From Micrococcales bacterium (GTDB taxonomy: Bacteria; Actinomycetota; Actinomycetes; Actinomycetales; Dermatophilaceae): DNA of 37,262 bases. The stretch is from contig JACXUW010000002.1 of assembly GCA_014763705.1 (NCBI GenBank), forward strand, positions 1 to 37,262. The letters run 5' to 3'. A program made the translations under genes and the position numbers. Shown here in pieces: positions 17,624-26,919 of this stretch; positions within the stretch are counted from its first letter, which is position 1, and every line of letters begins with the position of its first letter. Under the pieces are notes generated by a model. It was not told where the DNA came from and made no database searches. It saw nothing but the letters and a program-made list of their open reading frames with translations.

Positions 17624-19903
17624 TCACGGCGTCGTCGATGCCCGGAAGCCTCGCAGCCGCAGGCTGTTGGTCACGACGAACACCGAGGAGAAGGCCATGG
17701 CCGCCCCGGCGATCAGGGGGTTGAGGAGGCCGAGCGCCGCCAGCGGGATCGCGGCCACGTTGTAGGCGAACGCCCAGAACAGGTTGCCCTTGATCGTCGC
17801 CAGGGTCCGCCGCGAGAGCCGGATGGCATCGACGGCGGCGGTCAGGTCGTCGCGCACGAGGGTGAGGTCGGAGGCCTCGATGGCCACGTCGGTTCCGGTC
17901 CCCATGCTGATCCCGAGGTCGGCCGTGGCCAGGGCAGCGGCGTCGTTGACGCCGTCACCGACCATGGCGACGACGCGGCCTTCCGCCTGGAGCGACCGCA
18001 CGACGTCGACCTTGTCCTGCGGCAGCACCTCGGCGTGCACCTCGTCGATCCCGACCGCCGCCGCCACGGACCGCGCGGCGCGGTCGTTGTCGCCGGTCAG
18101 GAGCACCGGACGCAGCCCGAGGCCGCGCAGGGCCCGCACCGCGTCGGGGCTCGTCGACCGCACCGTGTCGGCGACGACGAGGAGGCCGCGGGCGACGCCG
18201 TCCCATGCGGCGAGGACGACGGTCGCGCCCTCCGCCTCGGACTCGGCCGCGACGGCGAGGAGCGCGTCGTCGACGACGACGTCGTGCTCGTCCCGCACCC
18301 ATGAGGGGCGGCCGACCAGCACGGCCCGGCCGTCGACGACCCCCTGCACCCCGAGCCCGGCGGTCGACGAGAAGTCCTCGACCCCGGGCAGCCGGCCCCC
18401 GACGAGGTCGCGCCCCCCGTCCGCGACGGCCCGGGCGATCGGGTGCTCCGAGGCACTCTCGACCGCGCCGGCCAGGCGGGCGACGTCGTCGCGATCCTCC
18501 CCCGTGGCGGGCACGACCTCGACGAGCCGCATCCGTCCGCTCGTCACGGTGCCGGTCTTGTCCAGCACGACGGTGTCGACGACCCGGGTCGACTCCAGGA
18601 CCTCCGGACCCTTGATGAGGATGCCGAGCTGCGCCCCACGACCGGTCCCGACGAGCAGGGCGGTCGGCGTGGCGAGCCCCAGAGCACAGGGGCAGGCGAT
18701 GATGAGCACCGCGACAGCGGCCGTGAAGGCCGCCGCCGCCGGGTGTCCGAGGAGCAGCCAGACCGCGAGGGTCGCCAGGGCCAGGACGATGACAACCGGC
18801 ACGAACACGGCCGAGACCCGGTCGGCCAGCCGCTGGACCTCCGCCTTGCCGCTCTGCGCGTCCTCGACGAGCCGCGCCATCCGGGCGAGCTGGGTGTCGG
18901 ACCCGACCCGGGTGGCCCGCACGACGAGCCGACCGCCGGCGTTGACGGTGGCGCCGACAACGGCGTCCTCCGGACCCACCTCCACCGGGATCGACTCCCC
19001 CGTGAGCATGGACACGTCGACCGCCGACGTCCCGGACTCGACGACGCCGTCCGTGGCGACCTTCTCACCGGGCCGGACGACGAACCGGTCCCCCACCGCG
19101 AGCTCCGACACCGGGATCCGGACCTCCGCCTCCTCCGGGGCGGCGCCGCGGAGCACGGCGACGTCCTTGGCGCCGAGGTCGAGCAGCGCGCGCAGCGCCG
19201 CGCCCGAGTCCCGCTTGGCCCGCGCCTCGAAGTACCGCCCGGCGAGGATGAAGACCGTGACCGCCGCCGCGACCTCGAGGTACAGGTGCGGCTCGGCACC
19301 CGCCGCGCTCGGCAGCAGCGTGAACTCCATCCGCATCCCGAGCTCGCCCGCCATCGTGAAGAGCAGCGCCCACAGGGACCACAGGTAGGCCGCGGCCACC
19401 CCGACCGAGATGAGGGTGTCCATCGTCGCCGCCCCGTGCCGGGCGTTCGTGACCGCTGCGCGATGGAACGGCAACGCGCCCCACACGACGACCGGCGAGG
19501 CCAGGGTGAGCGTCATCCACTGCCAGCCGTCGAACTGGAGCCACGGCACCATGCTGAGGACGACGACCGGGGCCGCGAGGACCGCCGACACCACGAGCCG
19601 CTGCCGCCAGCCGGCCGCCTCGTCCGGTTCGCCGGCGGTCGCCGTGTCAGCGGGCGTCGCCGACGGCTCGGACGGCAGCTGTGCGGTGTAACCGGTGGCC
19701 TCGACCGTCGCGACGAGGTCGGCGGCGCTGATGCCGTCGACGAAGGTGACCCGCGCCTTCTCGGTGGCGTAGTTCACCGTCGCGGTGACGCCGTCCATCC
19801 GGTTGAGCTTCTTCTCCACCCGGGCAGCGCACGAGGCACAGGTCATGCCGCCGATCACGAGCTCGGTGTCGTGTGTCGCGGCGCCTGCGGTGACGTCGGT
19901 CAT
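17624..19903 (-). CDS. copA: Heavy-metal (Cu+) translocating P-type ATPase
   Basis: [89 protein letters not shown]. Confidence 0.93.
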   Translation of the reverse strand: MTDVTAGAATHDTELVIGGMTCASCAARVEKKLNRMDGVTATVNYATEKARVTFVDGISAADLVATVEATGYTAQLPSEPSATPADTATAGEPDEAAGWRQRLVVSAVLAAPVVVLSMVPWLQFDGWQWMTLTLASPVVVWGALPFHRAAVTNARHGAATMDTLISVGVAAAYLWSLWALLFTMAGELGMRMEFTLLPSAAGAEPHLYLEVAAAVTVFILAGRYFEARAKRDSGAALRALLDLGAKDVAVLRGAAPEEAEVRIPVSELAVGDRFVVRPGEKVATDGVVESGTSAVDVSMLTGESIPVEVGPEDAVVGATVNAGGRLVVRATRVGSDTQLARMARLVEDAQSGKAEVQRLADRVSAVFVPVVIVLALATLAVWLLLGHPAAAAFTAAVAVLIIACPCALGLATPTALLVGTGRGAQLGILIKGPEVLESTRVVDTVVLDKTGTVTSGRMRLVEVVPATGEDRDDVARLAGAVESASEHPIARAVADGGRDLVGGRLPGVEDFSSTAGLGVQGVVDGRAVLVGRPSWVRDEHDVVVDDALLAVAAESEAEGATVVLAAWDGVARGLLVVADTVRSTSPDAVRALRGLGLRPVLLTGDNDRAARSVAAAVGIDEVHAEVLPQDKVDVVRSLQAEGRVVAMVGDGVNDAAALATADLGISMGTGTDVAIEASDLTLVRDDLTAAVDAIRLSRRTLATIKGNLFWAFAYNVAAIPLAALGLLNPLIAGAAMAFSSVFVVTNSLRLRGFRASTTP

Positions 19904-19942
19904 GACTGGTCTTCCTTCCTGGTGCGGCCGCCAGCGTGTGGG

Positions 19943-20161
19943 TCAGGACGTGAGGTGGTAGTCGCCCGCCTCGTCCAGCGCGGCGACCACGTCCTCCTGG
20001 TCGAGGGGCTCCGCGCTCGTGACGGCGACGGCGGAGGCGTCCCCGGGCACGAGGTCGATCGTCACTCCGGTGACGCCATCGATCCCGGACAGCTCCTCGG
20101 TGACGGCGTGGACGCAGTGGTCGCAGGTGAGGCCGGTGACGCTGTAGGTCTGGGTGGGCAT
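19943..20161 (-). CDS. copZ: Heavy-metal-associated (HMA) copper chaperone
   Basis: 72 aa, VTGLTCDHCVHAVTEEL. Confidence 0.88.
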   Translation of the reverse strand: MPTQTYSVTGLTCDHCVHAVTEELSGIDGVTGVTIDLVPGDASAVAVTSAEPLDQEDVVAALDEAGDYHLTS

Positions 20162-20193
20162 GGTGGTGTTCCTCTCGATGGGTGGTGGTGCGG

Positions 20194-20487
20194 TCAGGAG
20201 CGGACGAGCCGGGCGATGGCGTCCGACGCCTCGGTCAGCTTGACCTCGGCCTCGTCACCTCCGGCCCGGACCGCGTCGGTGACGCAGTGCCGGAGGTGTT
20301 CGTCGAGCAGGCCGAGGGCCACGGTCTCGAGGGCCTTCGTGGCGGCTGCGACCTGCGTGAGGATGTCGATGCAGTACACGTCCTCGTCGACCATCCGCTG
20401 CAGACCGCGGACCTGGCCTTCGATACGCCGCAGCCGGTTCTGCACCGCCTGCTTCTCCCCGATGTAGCCCGGGACCGTGTGTGCCAT
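20194..20487 (-). CDS. csoR: CsoR-family metal-sensing repressor
   Basis: NRLRRIEGQVRGLQRMVDEDVYCIDILTQVAAATKALETVALGLLDEHLRHCV, with C...H...C ligand pattern. Confidence 0.9.
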   Translation of the reverse strand: MAHTVPGYIGEKQAVQNRLRRIEGQVRGLQRMVDEDVYCIDILTQVAAATKALETVALGLLDEHLRHCVTDAVRAGGDEAEVKLTEASDAIARLVRS

Positions 20488-20502
20488 CTCCGCCTCCTCG
20501 CC

Positions 20503-20517
20503 TACCCCATGGGGGTA
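20503..20517. promoter_or_regulatory. CsoR-like operator box 1
   Basis: TACCCCATGGGGGTA inverted repeat just upstream of csoR. Confidence 0.75.
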
Positions 20518-20534
20518 TCACGAAGAAAGGTTAT

Positions 20535-20549
20535 TACCCGTGGGGGGTA
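20535..20549. promoter_or_regulatory. CsoR-like operator box 2
   Basis: TACCCGTGGGGGGTA imperfect inverted repeat, 32 bp from box 1. Confidence 0.65.
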
Positions 20550-20566
20550 TGCGTCAAGTGGCTCCC

Positions 20567-21025
20567 TCAGGGGCCCATCAGCAGGTCGGCCCGCCCTTGT
20601 TGTCGCACCTCGAGCGCGACCACGGCGACGGCGACGCCCAGCCACAGCAGGCGGCGAGCCCCCGAGGAAGGCGACCAGACCCAGGCCGGCCACCTCGACG
20701 TGAGAGCGCCGCACCCCGCGCGCAGCACCATGAGTCCCGCGCCCATGACAGCGGCAATGCCGAGCGGGTTGTACGTCCACGCGAGGCCGAGCTCGCCGCG
20801 AACGGTGAACACCGCCGCCCGCGTCGCTCCACACGTGGGACCCATGACACCCCAGCGATGAAGCGGTCCGTGAGTGTCGAGCGACGGCAGTCCGACCACG
20901 GCGAGCACGACGGCCGCCACCATGCCCCCGGTCGCGACGAGGGTCACCCAACGGTGGCGGTCGTGGTCCTCGACCGCCACCGGCCACCCGGACGGTCGTG
21001 GGACGGGTCCCAGGCGCACTCCCAC
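20567..21025 (-). CDS. DUF2752-like membrane protein
   Basis: HRWGVMGPTCGATRAAVFTVRGELGLAWTYNPLGIAAV matches the DUF2752 'CP.CG.TRa...l..Gd...A...NP' pattern; GTG start at 21025. Confidence 0.65.
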   Translation of the reverse strand: MGVRLGPVPRPSGWPVAVEDHDRHRWVTLVATGGMVAAVVLAVVGLPSLDTHGPLHRWGVMGPTCGATRAAVFTVRGELGLAWTYNPLGIAAVMGAGLMVLRAGCGALTSRWPAWVWSPSSGARRLLWLGVAVAVVALEVRQQGRADLLMGP

Positions 21026-21164
21026 GGTCCATCTCCTCCACGACACGACGACCGTCCTACTGTGCTGGAGCAGCCTTCGGGAGGTCGAGCGGGACCCGCA
21101 GATCTTCATCGCTTCTTGACGGGCCGCAAGCCGCGTCTCCATCTGTCCGCGTGATGGTGGAGCC

Positions 21165-21326
21165 ATGGAGAAGAACGTGCTGAAGGCCATGCGACCGGAG
21201 GCGGCCCTCAGCGCCGCCTCGGCCGGGCCGGGAATCGGTGGCCTGCGCGGGTGGGGCGTTGCGGTCGCGCTCGTCGCTCTGGTGTCCCTCGCAGCCTGGT
21301 GGACCACCCGACGGCGGCGACGATGA
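21165..21326 (+). CDS. Small single-TM protein (53 aa), absent from the ORF track
   Basis: MEKNVLKAMRPEAALSAASAGPGIGGLRGWGVAVALVALVSLAAWWTTRRRRR; its TGA overlaps the ATG of the multicopper oxidase (ATGA at 21323-21326). Confidence 0.6.
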   Translation: MEKNVLKAMRPEAALSAASAGPGIGGLRGWGVAVALVALVSLAAWWTTRRRRR

Positions 21327-22780
21327 CGCCGGACCCGCGCCCCCCGGTGAGTCGGCGCGCCGTGGTCGCCGCGGGCGGCCTGGGCGCGGCCGCTGTCGCG
21401 CTCGGGGCCTGGGGCACCTGGCAGGCCGTGGGCAGATCCTCGACCGGCGGGGCCTCGTTCGCCGAGCCGCCGGTCAGTCGCAGCGCCGACGGACTGCTCG
21501 AGGTCGTGTTGGAAGCGGCGCCCGGCGTGACCCTGGCGGGGCGTTCCACCCACGCCCTGGGATACAACGGGCATTCGCCCGGACCCACACTCGTCGTCCG
21601 CCCGGGGGACCTGGTGCGGGTGACCCTGCGCAACCGGCTCGACCAGGCCACCAACCTCCACACGCACGGCCTGCACGTCTCCCCGGCCGGGAAGAGCGAC
21701 AACGTCTTCCGCGTCGTCGGCCCCGGCACGGACGCGGACTACGAGTACCGCATCCCCGACGACCACCCGTCGGGCACGTTCTGGTACCACCCGCACCACC
21801 ACGGAACCGTCACCGACCAGGTCTTCGGCGGCCTGCTCGGCGCCATCGTCGTCACCGGACCCGACGAGCCGGTCGTCGACCGCGACCGGGTTCTCGTCGT
21901 CAGCGACACCACCCTCACGAGCGACGGCACCGTCGCTGGGGCCGGCCACATGGACGCCATGCTCGGCCGTGAGGGAGACCTCGTCCTTGTCAACGGGCTC
22001 CGGGAGCCGCGCATCGAGGTGACCGCCGGGGCCACCGAGCGGTGGCGCGTCGTCAACACCTGTGTCTCCCGCTTCCTCGACCTCGAGCTCGAGGGTCGGC
22101 CGTGGCAGCTGCTCGGCTACGACGGCCAGGCTCTAAGCGCACCCCAGGAGCGGGACTCCTTGCTGCTCGCCCCGGGCAACCGCGTCGACGTCCTCGTCTC
22201 GCCCTCGGCCACCGGGTCGACGACACTCCGCAGCCGCAGCTACGACCGCGGGGACATGGGCATGGGTGGCGGCATGATGGGCGGCAAAGTCGACTCCTCC
22301 AAGGACGTCACGCTCGCGGCGGTCACCATCACTCCCGGGCCCGATGCCTCACGAGCCGTCTCATGGCGCGGCCCCGGGGTCCCCGCCCGCGACCTGCGCC
22401 GAACCTCGGTCGACCGGAGCCGCCGGCTGACGATGACCGGCGGCGGGATGGGCATGGGCATGACCGAGTTCGGCTTCGGCGGAAGGACCTTCGACCCCGA
22501 CCGGGTCGACCAAAAGCTCCGGCTCGGGACCGTCGAGGAGTGGACCATCACGAACACGACGACGATGGACCACCCCTTCCACCTGCACGTGTGGCCCATG
22601 CAGATCGTCGGTCCCGAGGAGTCTGCCGAGCCGGACTGGCGCGACGTCGTCATCGTGCCGGCGAACGGACAGGTCACCGTCCGCGTCGACGTGCGCGACC
22701 ACCCCGGGCGGACGGTCTACCACTGCCACATCCTCGACCACGAGGACCTCGGGATGATGGGCGTCGTCGAGGCGGTCTGA
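21323..22780 (+). CDS. Multicopper oxidase
   Basis: NLHTHGLHVSP, FWYHPHHHGTVTDQVFGGLLG, HPFHLHVWPMQI, YHCHILDHEDLGMMG; Met-rich DMGMGGGMMGG and GGGMGMGM. Confidence 0.92.
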   Translation: MTPDPRPPVSRRAVVAAGGLGAAAVALGAWGTWQAVGRSSTGGASFAEPPVSRSADGLLEVVLEAAPGVTLAGRSTHALGYNGHSPGPTLVVRPGDLVRVTLRNRLDQATNLHTHGLHVSPAGKSDNVFRVVGPGTDADYEYRIPDDHPSGTFWYHPHHHGTVTDQVFGGLLGAIVVTGPDEPVVDRDRVLVVSDTTLTSDGTVAGAGHMDAMLGREGDLVLVNGLREPRIEVTAGATERWRVVNTCVSRFLDLELEGRPWQLLGYDGQALSAPQERDSLLLAPGNRVDVLVSPSATGSTTLRSRSYDRGDMGMGGGMMGGKVDSSKDVTLAAVTITPGPDASRAVSWRGPGVPARDLRRTSVDRSRRLTMTGGGMGMGMTEFGFGGRTFDPDRVDQKLRLGTVEEWTITNTTTMDHPFHLHVWPMQIVGPEESAEPDWRDVVIVPANGQVTVRVDVRDHPGRTVYHCHILDHEDLGMMGVVEAV

Positions 22781-22791
22781 CGCCGTGGCCG

Positions 22792-23865
22792 CTACCCGAG
22801 GGTTCGGGTGGCGCGACGGGCGCGGGCCAGTCGGAGGATGCCGAAGCTCGTGGCCCAGACGAGGGCGAAAACGGCGACGAGGGCGAACCCGGCGAACTCC
22901 AGGTCAACCGACGTCGCCCAGGACAGCCCGGGAACATCGAGGCGCTGCGCGGTGAGCTGGAGCAGCAGCAGAACGCCGACGGCCAGCGCGACGACGACCG
23001 ACAGGAGCGTCACGGTGGCGTTGTACGCGATCTTGCGCCCGGGGTCGACGAACGCCCAGCTGTACGCGCGAGACATCACGATGCCGTCGAGGCTGTCGAA
23101 CAGCAGCATGCCGGCCGCGAACAACGTCGGCAGCACGAGGATCGCGTACCAGGGAAGGGTGTACGCGGCCGTCCCGCCTGCGAGGACCAGCAGGGCGACC
23201 TGTGTCGCGGTGTCGAAGCCCAGTCCCATGAGCAGGCCCACCGGATAGATGTGCCACGGCTTGTCGACCCGCTGGACGGCCCGGTGGAAGAGGCGTGCGA
23301 ACAGCCCTCGCTGGTGCAGGTGGTGCTCCAGCGCAGCCTCGTCGAACGAGCCGGCTCTCCAGTGGCGGTAGGCGTGGACGATGCCGAAGAAGGCACTCAG
23401 GTTCAGGAGCCCGATCGTGATGAGGAAGATTCCCGCCGCCAACGTCCCGACCAGACCGAGACTGCTCTGCAGGGTCGAGCTCTCGTCCTGGACGGGGCCC
23501 GCGAGGGCCCGCACGCCCACCGCGAGGAGGAAAGACAGCCCGAAGACGACACTGGAGTGGCCCAGCGCGAACCAGAACCCGGTGTCGAGAGCCCGCTTCC
23601 CCTCGCCCACGAGCTTGCGGGTGGTGTTGTCGATGACCGCGATGTGGTCGGCGTCGAAGGCGTGGCGTGCGCCCAGCAGGAACGCCGTGACTCCGAGCCC
23701 GACCCCGAACACGCCCGCGTCGCCGACCTCGTACCCGCGCGGCGCGATGACCAGGAGGAGAACTCCCCAGCCAACGGCGTTGACGAGGAGGACCGCCGAG
23801 ACGACTCGGACCAGGACCACCCGCTCGCTGGCCGTCCAGCGTCGTCGGTCGGTGGCGGTCGGCAC
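22792..23865 (-). CDS. NicO/NiCoT-type nickel/cobalt transporter
   Basis: GARHAFDADHIAVIDNTTRKL, ALGHSSVVFGLSF, MGLGFDTATQVALL signatures. Confidence 0.88.
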   Translation of the reverse strand: MPTATDRRRWTASERVVLVRVVSAVLLVNAVGWGVLLLVIAPRGYEVGDAGVFGVGLGVTAFLLGARHAFDADHIAVIDNTTRKLVGEGKRALDTGFWFALGHSSVVFGLSFLLAVGVRALAGPVQDESSTLQSSLGLVGTLAAGIFLITIGLLNLSAFFGIVHAYRHWRAGSFDEAALEHHLHQRGLFARLFHRAVQRVDKPWHIYPVGLLMGLGFDTATQVALLVLAGGTAAYTLPWYAILVLPTLFAAGMLLFDSLDGIVMSRAYSWAFVDPGRKIAYNATVTLLSVVVALAVGVLLLLQLTAQRLDVPGLSWATSVDLEFAGFALVAVFALVWATSFGILRLARARRATRTLG

Positions 23866-24019
23866 ACCCTCACCTTATTGCAGGGTGTTCGCAACAGGGC
23901 GGGAAGCTGTTGCACGACCCGGGCACCACCCACGGCCGGACCCCGGCCCCCACGACGACGGTGGAAGACCACGAGCTGTCCACGGGGGAAACATCAACGC
24001 GGTGCGAGCACCGCGGTCA

Positions 24020-24442
24020 TCACCCTCCGGCGTCATGCTCCACGCTGCGGCCACTGGCCTCCCAGGCGTCCATCCCGCCCTGGAGGTCCACGACGTTCGT
24101 ATACCCCAGACCCGCAAGAGTGCGCGCCGCGTCACTGCTCATCCGTCCGCTGCGGCAGTAGACGGCGATCAGGGTCGCCGTATCCGCGGGAAGCCGCTCG
24201 CGTTCGTCGCGGATCCGGTCGAAGGGGACAAAGACGTCGGTCCCGGGGATCTCACCCTCGTACGGCGTGTGGACGTTCACCGCCGTCACGCTCGGCTTCC
24301 TGATCATCTCGGCGAACGCAGCCGGCTGGAGCAGCCGAGCCGCCGGGGAGTCGGTGGTCGTCGGCGTCTGCGCGTCGGCCTCGCAGCCTGTCGCACCCAC
24401 CGCCGCGAGGGGCAGGACGAGCACCAGCGCTCGACGGGACAT
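24020..24442 (-). CDS. Rhodanese-domain lipoprotein
   Basis: Lipobox-like GATGC; VNVHTPYEGEIPGTDVFVPFDRI...AVYCRSGRMSSDAARTLAGLGYTNVVDLQGGMDAW. Confidence 0.85.
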   Translation of the reverse strand: MSRRALVLVLPLAAVGATGCEADAQTPTTTDSPAARLLQPAAFAEMIRKPSVTAVNVHTPYEGEIPGTDVFVPFDRIRDERERLPADTATLIAVYCRSGRMSSDAARTLAGLGYTNVVDLQGGMDAWEASGRSVEHDAGG

Positions 24443-24513
24443 CCTGTCACTCGTCCTCGCCTCGTCGATGGCTACCTCCTGCGTCTGCGCGTCGCGGTCC
24501 TGACCCTTGGCTT

Positions 24514-25107
24514 TCAGGAGCTGAGGAGCTTCTTCATCGTCGCGATCTCCGCAGTCTGCGCCTTCTCGATCTGTCCCGCCAGAGCGACGGCGTCGGCGTC
24601 GGCGCCGTCAGAGATCTCGGTACGTGCCATCTCGATGGCGCCCTCGTGATGAGCCACCATCATCGTGAGGAACCGGGTGTCGAAGTCCGCTCCGGAGGCC
24701 TTGGAAAGGGACGCCATGTCGGCGGTGCTCATCATCCCGGGCATCGAGCCCGACATGTCCATGCCGCTCATGTCGGCCGGTACCGGCCGACCCCACGCGG
24801 TCAGCCACGCGGACATCGTCTTGATCTCCGGGCCTTGAGCGTCCTTGATCTGCGCCGCCAACGCCTTGACCTCGGGACGCTTTGCCCGGGTGTCCGCGAG
24901 CTCCGCCATCTCGACGGCCTGACGGTGGTGGGAGATCATGTCGGTCGCGAAGCTGACGTCGGCGTCGTTGAACGTCGCTGACGTCGTCGCGGACGGCGAG
25001 GACGTCGACGCCGAAGATGACGCCGCACCGTCACTCACCGTGCCGCTGCACGCTGTCAACGCGACGGCCGCGAGCGTCAGCGAAACAGCCAGGGTCTTGA
25101 GTGCCAC
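24514..25107 (-). CDS. DUF305-domain lipoprotein
   Basis: Lipobox LTAC; DMISHHRQAVEMAELA... MSGMDMSGSMPGMMS ...MMVAHHEGAIEMARTE; GTG start 25107. Confidence 0.85.
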   Translation of the reverse strand: MALKTLAVSLTLAAVALTACSGTVSDGAASSSASTSSPSATTSATFNDADVSFATDMISHHRQAVEMAELADTRAKRPEVKALAAQIKDAQGPEIKTMSAWLTAWGRPVPADMSGMDMSGSMPGMMSTADMASLSKASGADFDTRFLTMMVAHHEGAIEMARTEISDGADADAVALAGQIEKAQTAEIATMKKLLSS

Positions 25108-25217
25108 GCGGGCTCCTTCGGGAAGAGGACCCGCGATCGCGAGCCAGGTTCGGTGGCGGTCCACCCGCCGGTGGTCCCAGTGTGCGGACCGTTCCCCGGC
25201 CGCCACCCCACCCGAAC

Positions 25218-25232
25218 CATGAAGACTTCATG
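25218..25232. promoter_or_regulatory. 15-bp palindrome in a divergent intergenic region
   Basis: CATGAAG-A-CTTCATG, perfect 7+1+7 inverted repeat between the DUF305 gene (-) and the TlpA cluster (+). Confidence 0.6.
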
Positions 25233-25283
25233 TAGATGCGGCTCCGAAAGTGCCATGGCCCGGCTTGACGGAATCTCAACACG

Positions 25284-25541
25284 ATGTCGTTGCTCTCTTC
25301 ACACGCGAACGCCACGGTGGAGCGCGTGTTCGAGGTCACGGGAAGTATCGGGTCGCTCCTCGCCGCCGGAGTGGCGCTCTCCCTCCTGTGGGGCGCTGTG
25401 GTCTACGCCGTGATCCGCTGCGTCGACACTCAGCCGAAGGCGGGAAGAGGATCGGCCGCCCCGTCGGTTGCCCCGTCCGTCGGCACTCATCGGCGCTTCC
25501 GTGCCCGGCCGTTCCAGCCCGGACGAGGCGGTCGGCAGTGA
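25284..25541 (+). CDS. Small single-TM protein coupled to tlpA-like gene
   Basis: 85 aa, TM segment SIGSLLAAGVALSLLWGAVVYAVIRCV; stop overlaps the GTG start of the next gene. Confidence 0.5.
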   Translation: MSLLSSHANATVERVFEVTGSIGSLLAAGVALSLLWGAVVYAVIRCVDTQPKAGRGSAAPSVAPSVGTHRRFRARPFQPGRGGRQ

Positions 25542-26149
25542 CCGGCCACGCAGCCGACATCGCTCGACGTGGGCTGTTGGGCCTGGCCGGGAGCACCGCC
25601 GTGGCGGCGCTGGCCGCATGCTCCTCGGATCCCGGCTCTGTCGCCGCGCAGGCGAAGGCCGGCGACCAGAAGGGCTACGTGTCCGGGGATGGTGCCGTGG
25701 AGACCGTCCGTGCGGTGGACCGGGCCGAGCCGGTGACGATGTCGGGCAAGCTGCTCGACGGCACGGCGTGGGACATCACCTCGACCCGCGGGACGGTGCT
25801 GGTCCTCAACGTCTGGGGGTCGTGGTGCCCGCCGTGCGTGGCGGAGGCGCCTGGGCTTCAGAAGGCCTGGGAGAGCGTTCAAAGGAAGTCGCTGCCCGTA
25901 CAGTTCATGGGCATCGACTTCCGCGAGGAGGCTGCACGCGGGGCGGCGTTCAACCAGAAGTACGGGATCACCTACCCGAGCTTGTCCGACGAGGCGGGGG
26001 TGCTGATCCTGCGGTTGCAAGGCAAGGCGCCGACAGTGCCGACCACACTGGTGCTGGACCCGAAAGGCCGGATCGCGGCCCGGGTCAACGGCACCGTCGA
26101 TGCGACCACGTTGACGGGCCTCGTCGACGACGTGGTCGCGGAGTCGTGA
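25538..26149 (+). CDS. TlpA/ResA-like thioredoxin-fold lipoprotein
   Basis: Lipobox-like ALAAC; VLVLNVWGSWCPPCVAEAPGLQKAWE. Confidence 0.88.
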   Translation: MTGHAADIARRGLLGLAGSTAVAALAACSSDPGSVAAQAKAGDQKGYVSGDGAVETVRAVDRAEPVTMSGKLLDGTAWDITSTRGTVLVLNVWGSWCPPCVAEAPGLQKAWESVQRKSLPVQFMGIDFREEAARGAAFNQKYGITYPSLSDEAGVLILRLQGKAPTVPTTLVLDPKGRIAARVNGTVDATTLTGLVDDVVAES

Positions 26150-26919
26150 CGCGGGTCCTGGCCGTCGCCCCCGGTGACGCGGTGGCGACCGGCGCGCTGC
26201 CGCTGGCCGTGGCCGTCGCCGCCTTGGCCGGGCTCGTCTCGTTCGCCAGCCCGTGCGTGCTGCCGTTGGTCCCGGGGTTCCTGGGTTACGTGACGGGGCT
26301 GACCGGTCAGGGCTCCGATGCGGAAGCGGTGAAGTCCGGGCGTGGCCGGGCGGTACTGGGCGCTCTGCTGTTCGTGGTGGGCTTCACGGTGGTGTTCGTC
26401 CTGGGTGCGGTGTTCGTCACCTCGGCCGGTCGGGTCCTGGTGGAGCACCGGGTGCTGCTGTCACGGGTCGGTGGCGGGGTCGTGGTCCTCATGGGTCTGG
26501 TCTTCCTCGGCGTGGGCAGCGGCCGGGAGGCGCGGATCCGCTGGCGACCACGGGCCGGGCTCGCGGGATCGCCCGTGCTCGGGGCGGTGTTCGCCCTGGG
26601 GTGGGCGCCGTGTACCGGTCCGACGTTGGCCGCGGTGCTGGTCATGGCCAGCACGTCCGTGGACCCACAGGTGGGCCGGGGCGCCACCCTGGCCGTCGCG
26701 TACGGCCTTGGACTCGGGCTGCCGTTCCTCCTCGTGGCCGCCGGACTGGACCGCGCCGGCCGGGCGTCCGCCTGGCTGCGACGTCACCACCGTCCCATCC
26801 AGATGTTCGGCGGGGCCATGCTCATCCTCGTCGGGCTACTCCTGGTCAGCGGCGTGTGGGAGACCCTCAACCGTTGGGTCCAGACCGAGCTCGTCGCCGG
26901 CTTCCAGGTCTCGCTGTGA
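26146..26919 (+). CDS. ccdA: CcdA-type thiol-disulfide membrane transporter
   Basis: SFASPCVLPLVPGFLGYVTGL and ALGWAPCTGPTLAAVL; 4-bp overlaps at both ends. Confidence 0.9.
   Translation: MTRVLAVAPGDAVATGALPLAVAVAALAGLVSFASPCVLPLVPGFLGYVTGLTGQGSDAEAVKSGRGRAVLGALLFVVGFTVVFVLGAVFVTSAGRVLVEHRVLLSRVGGGVVVLMGLVFLGVGSGREARIRWRPRAGLAGSPVLGAVFALGWAPCTGPTLAAVLVMASTSVDPQVGRGATLAVAYGLGLGLPFLLVAAGLDRAGRASAWLRRHHRPIQMFGGAMLILVGLLLVSGVWETLNRWVQTELVAGFQVSL

Noticed and set aside
15837-17627. 596-aa reading of the response regulator
   Set aside because: The first about 360 residues are antisense to the propeller lipoprotein; real start is near 16529-16547.
16523-20467. Plus-strand ORFs 16523-18304, 17784-19388 and 18443-20467
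   Set aside because: Shadow ORFs opposite copA or alternate frames of the lipoprotein gene; no recognisable motifs.
22042-24303. 753-aa plus-strand ORF
   Set aside because: Alternate frame of the multicopper oxidase and antisense of the NicO gene; Arg/Glu/Gly-rich composition.
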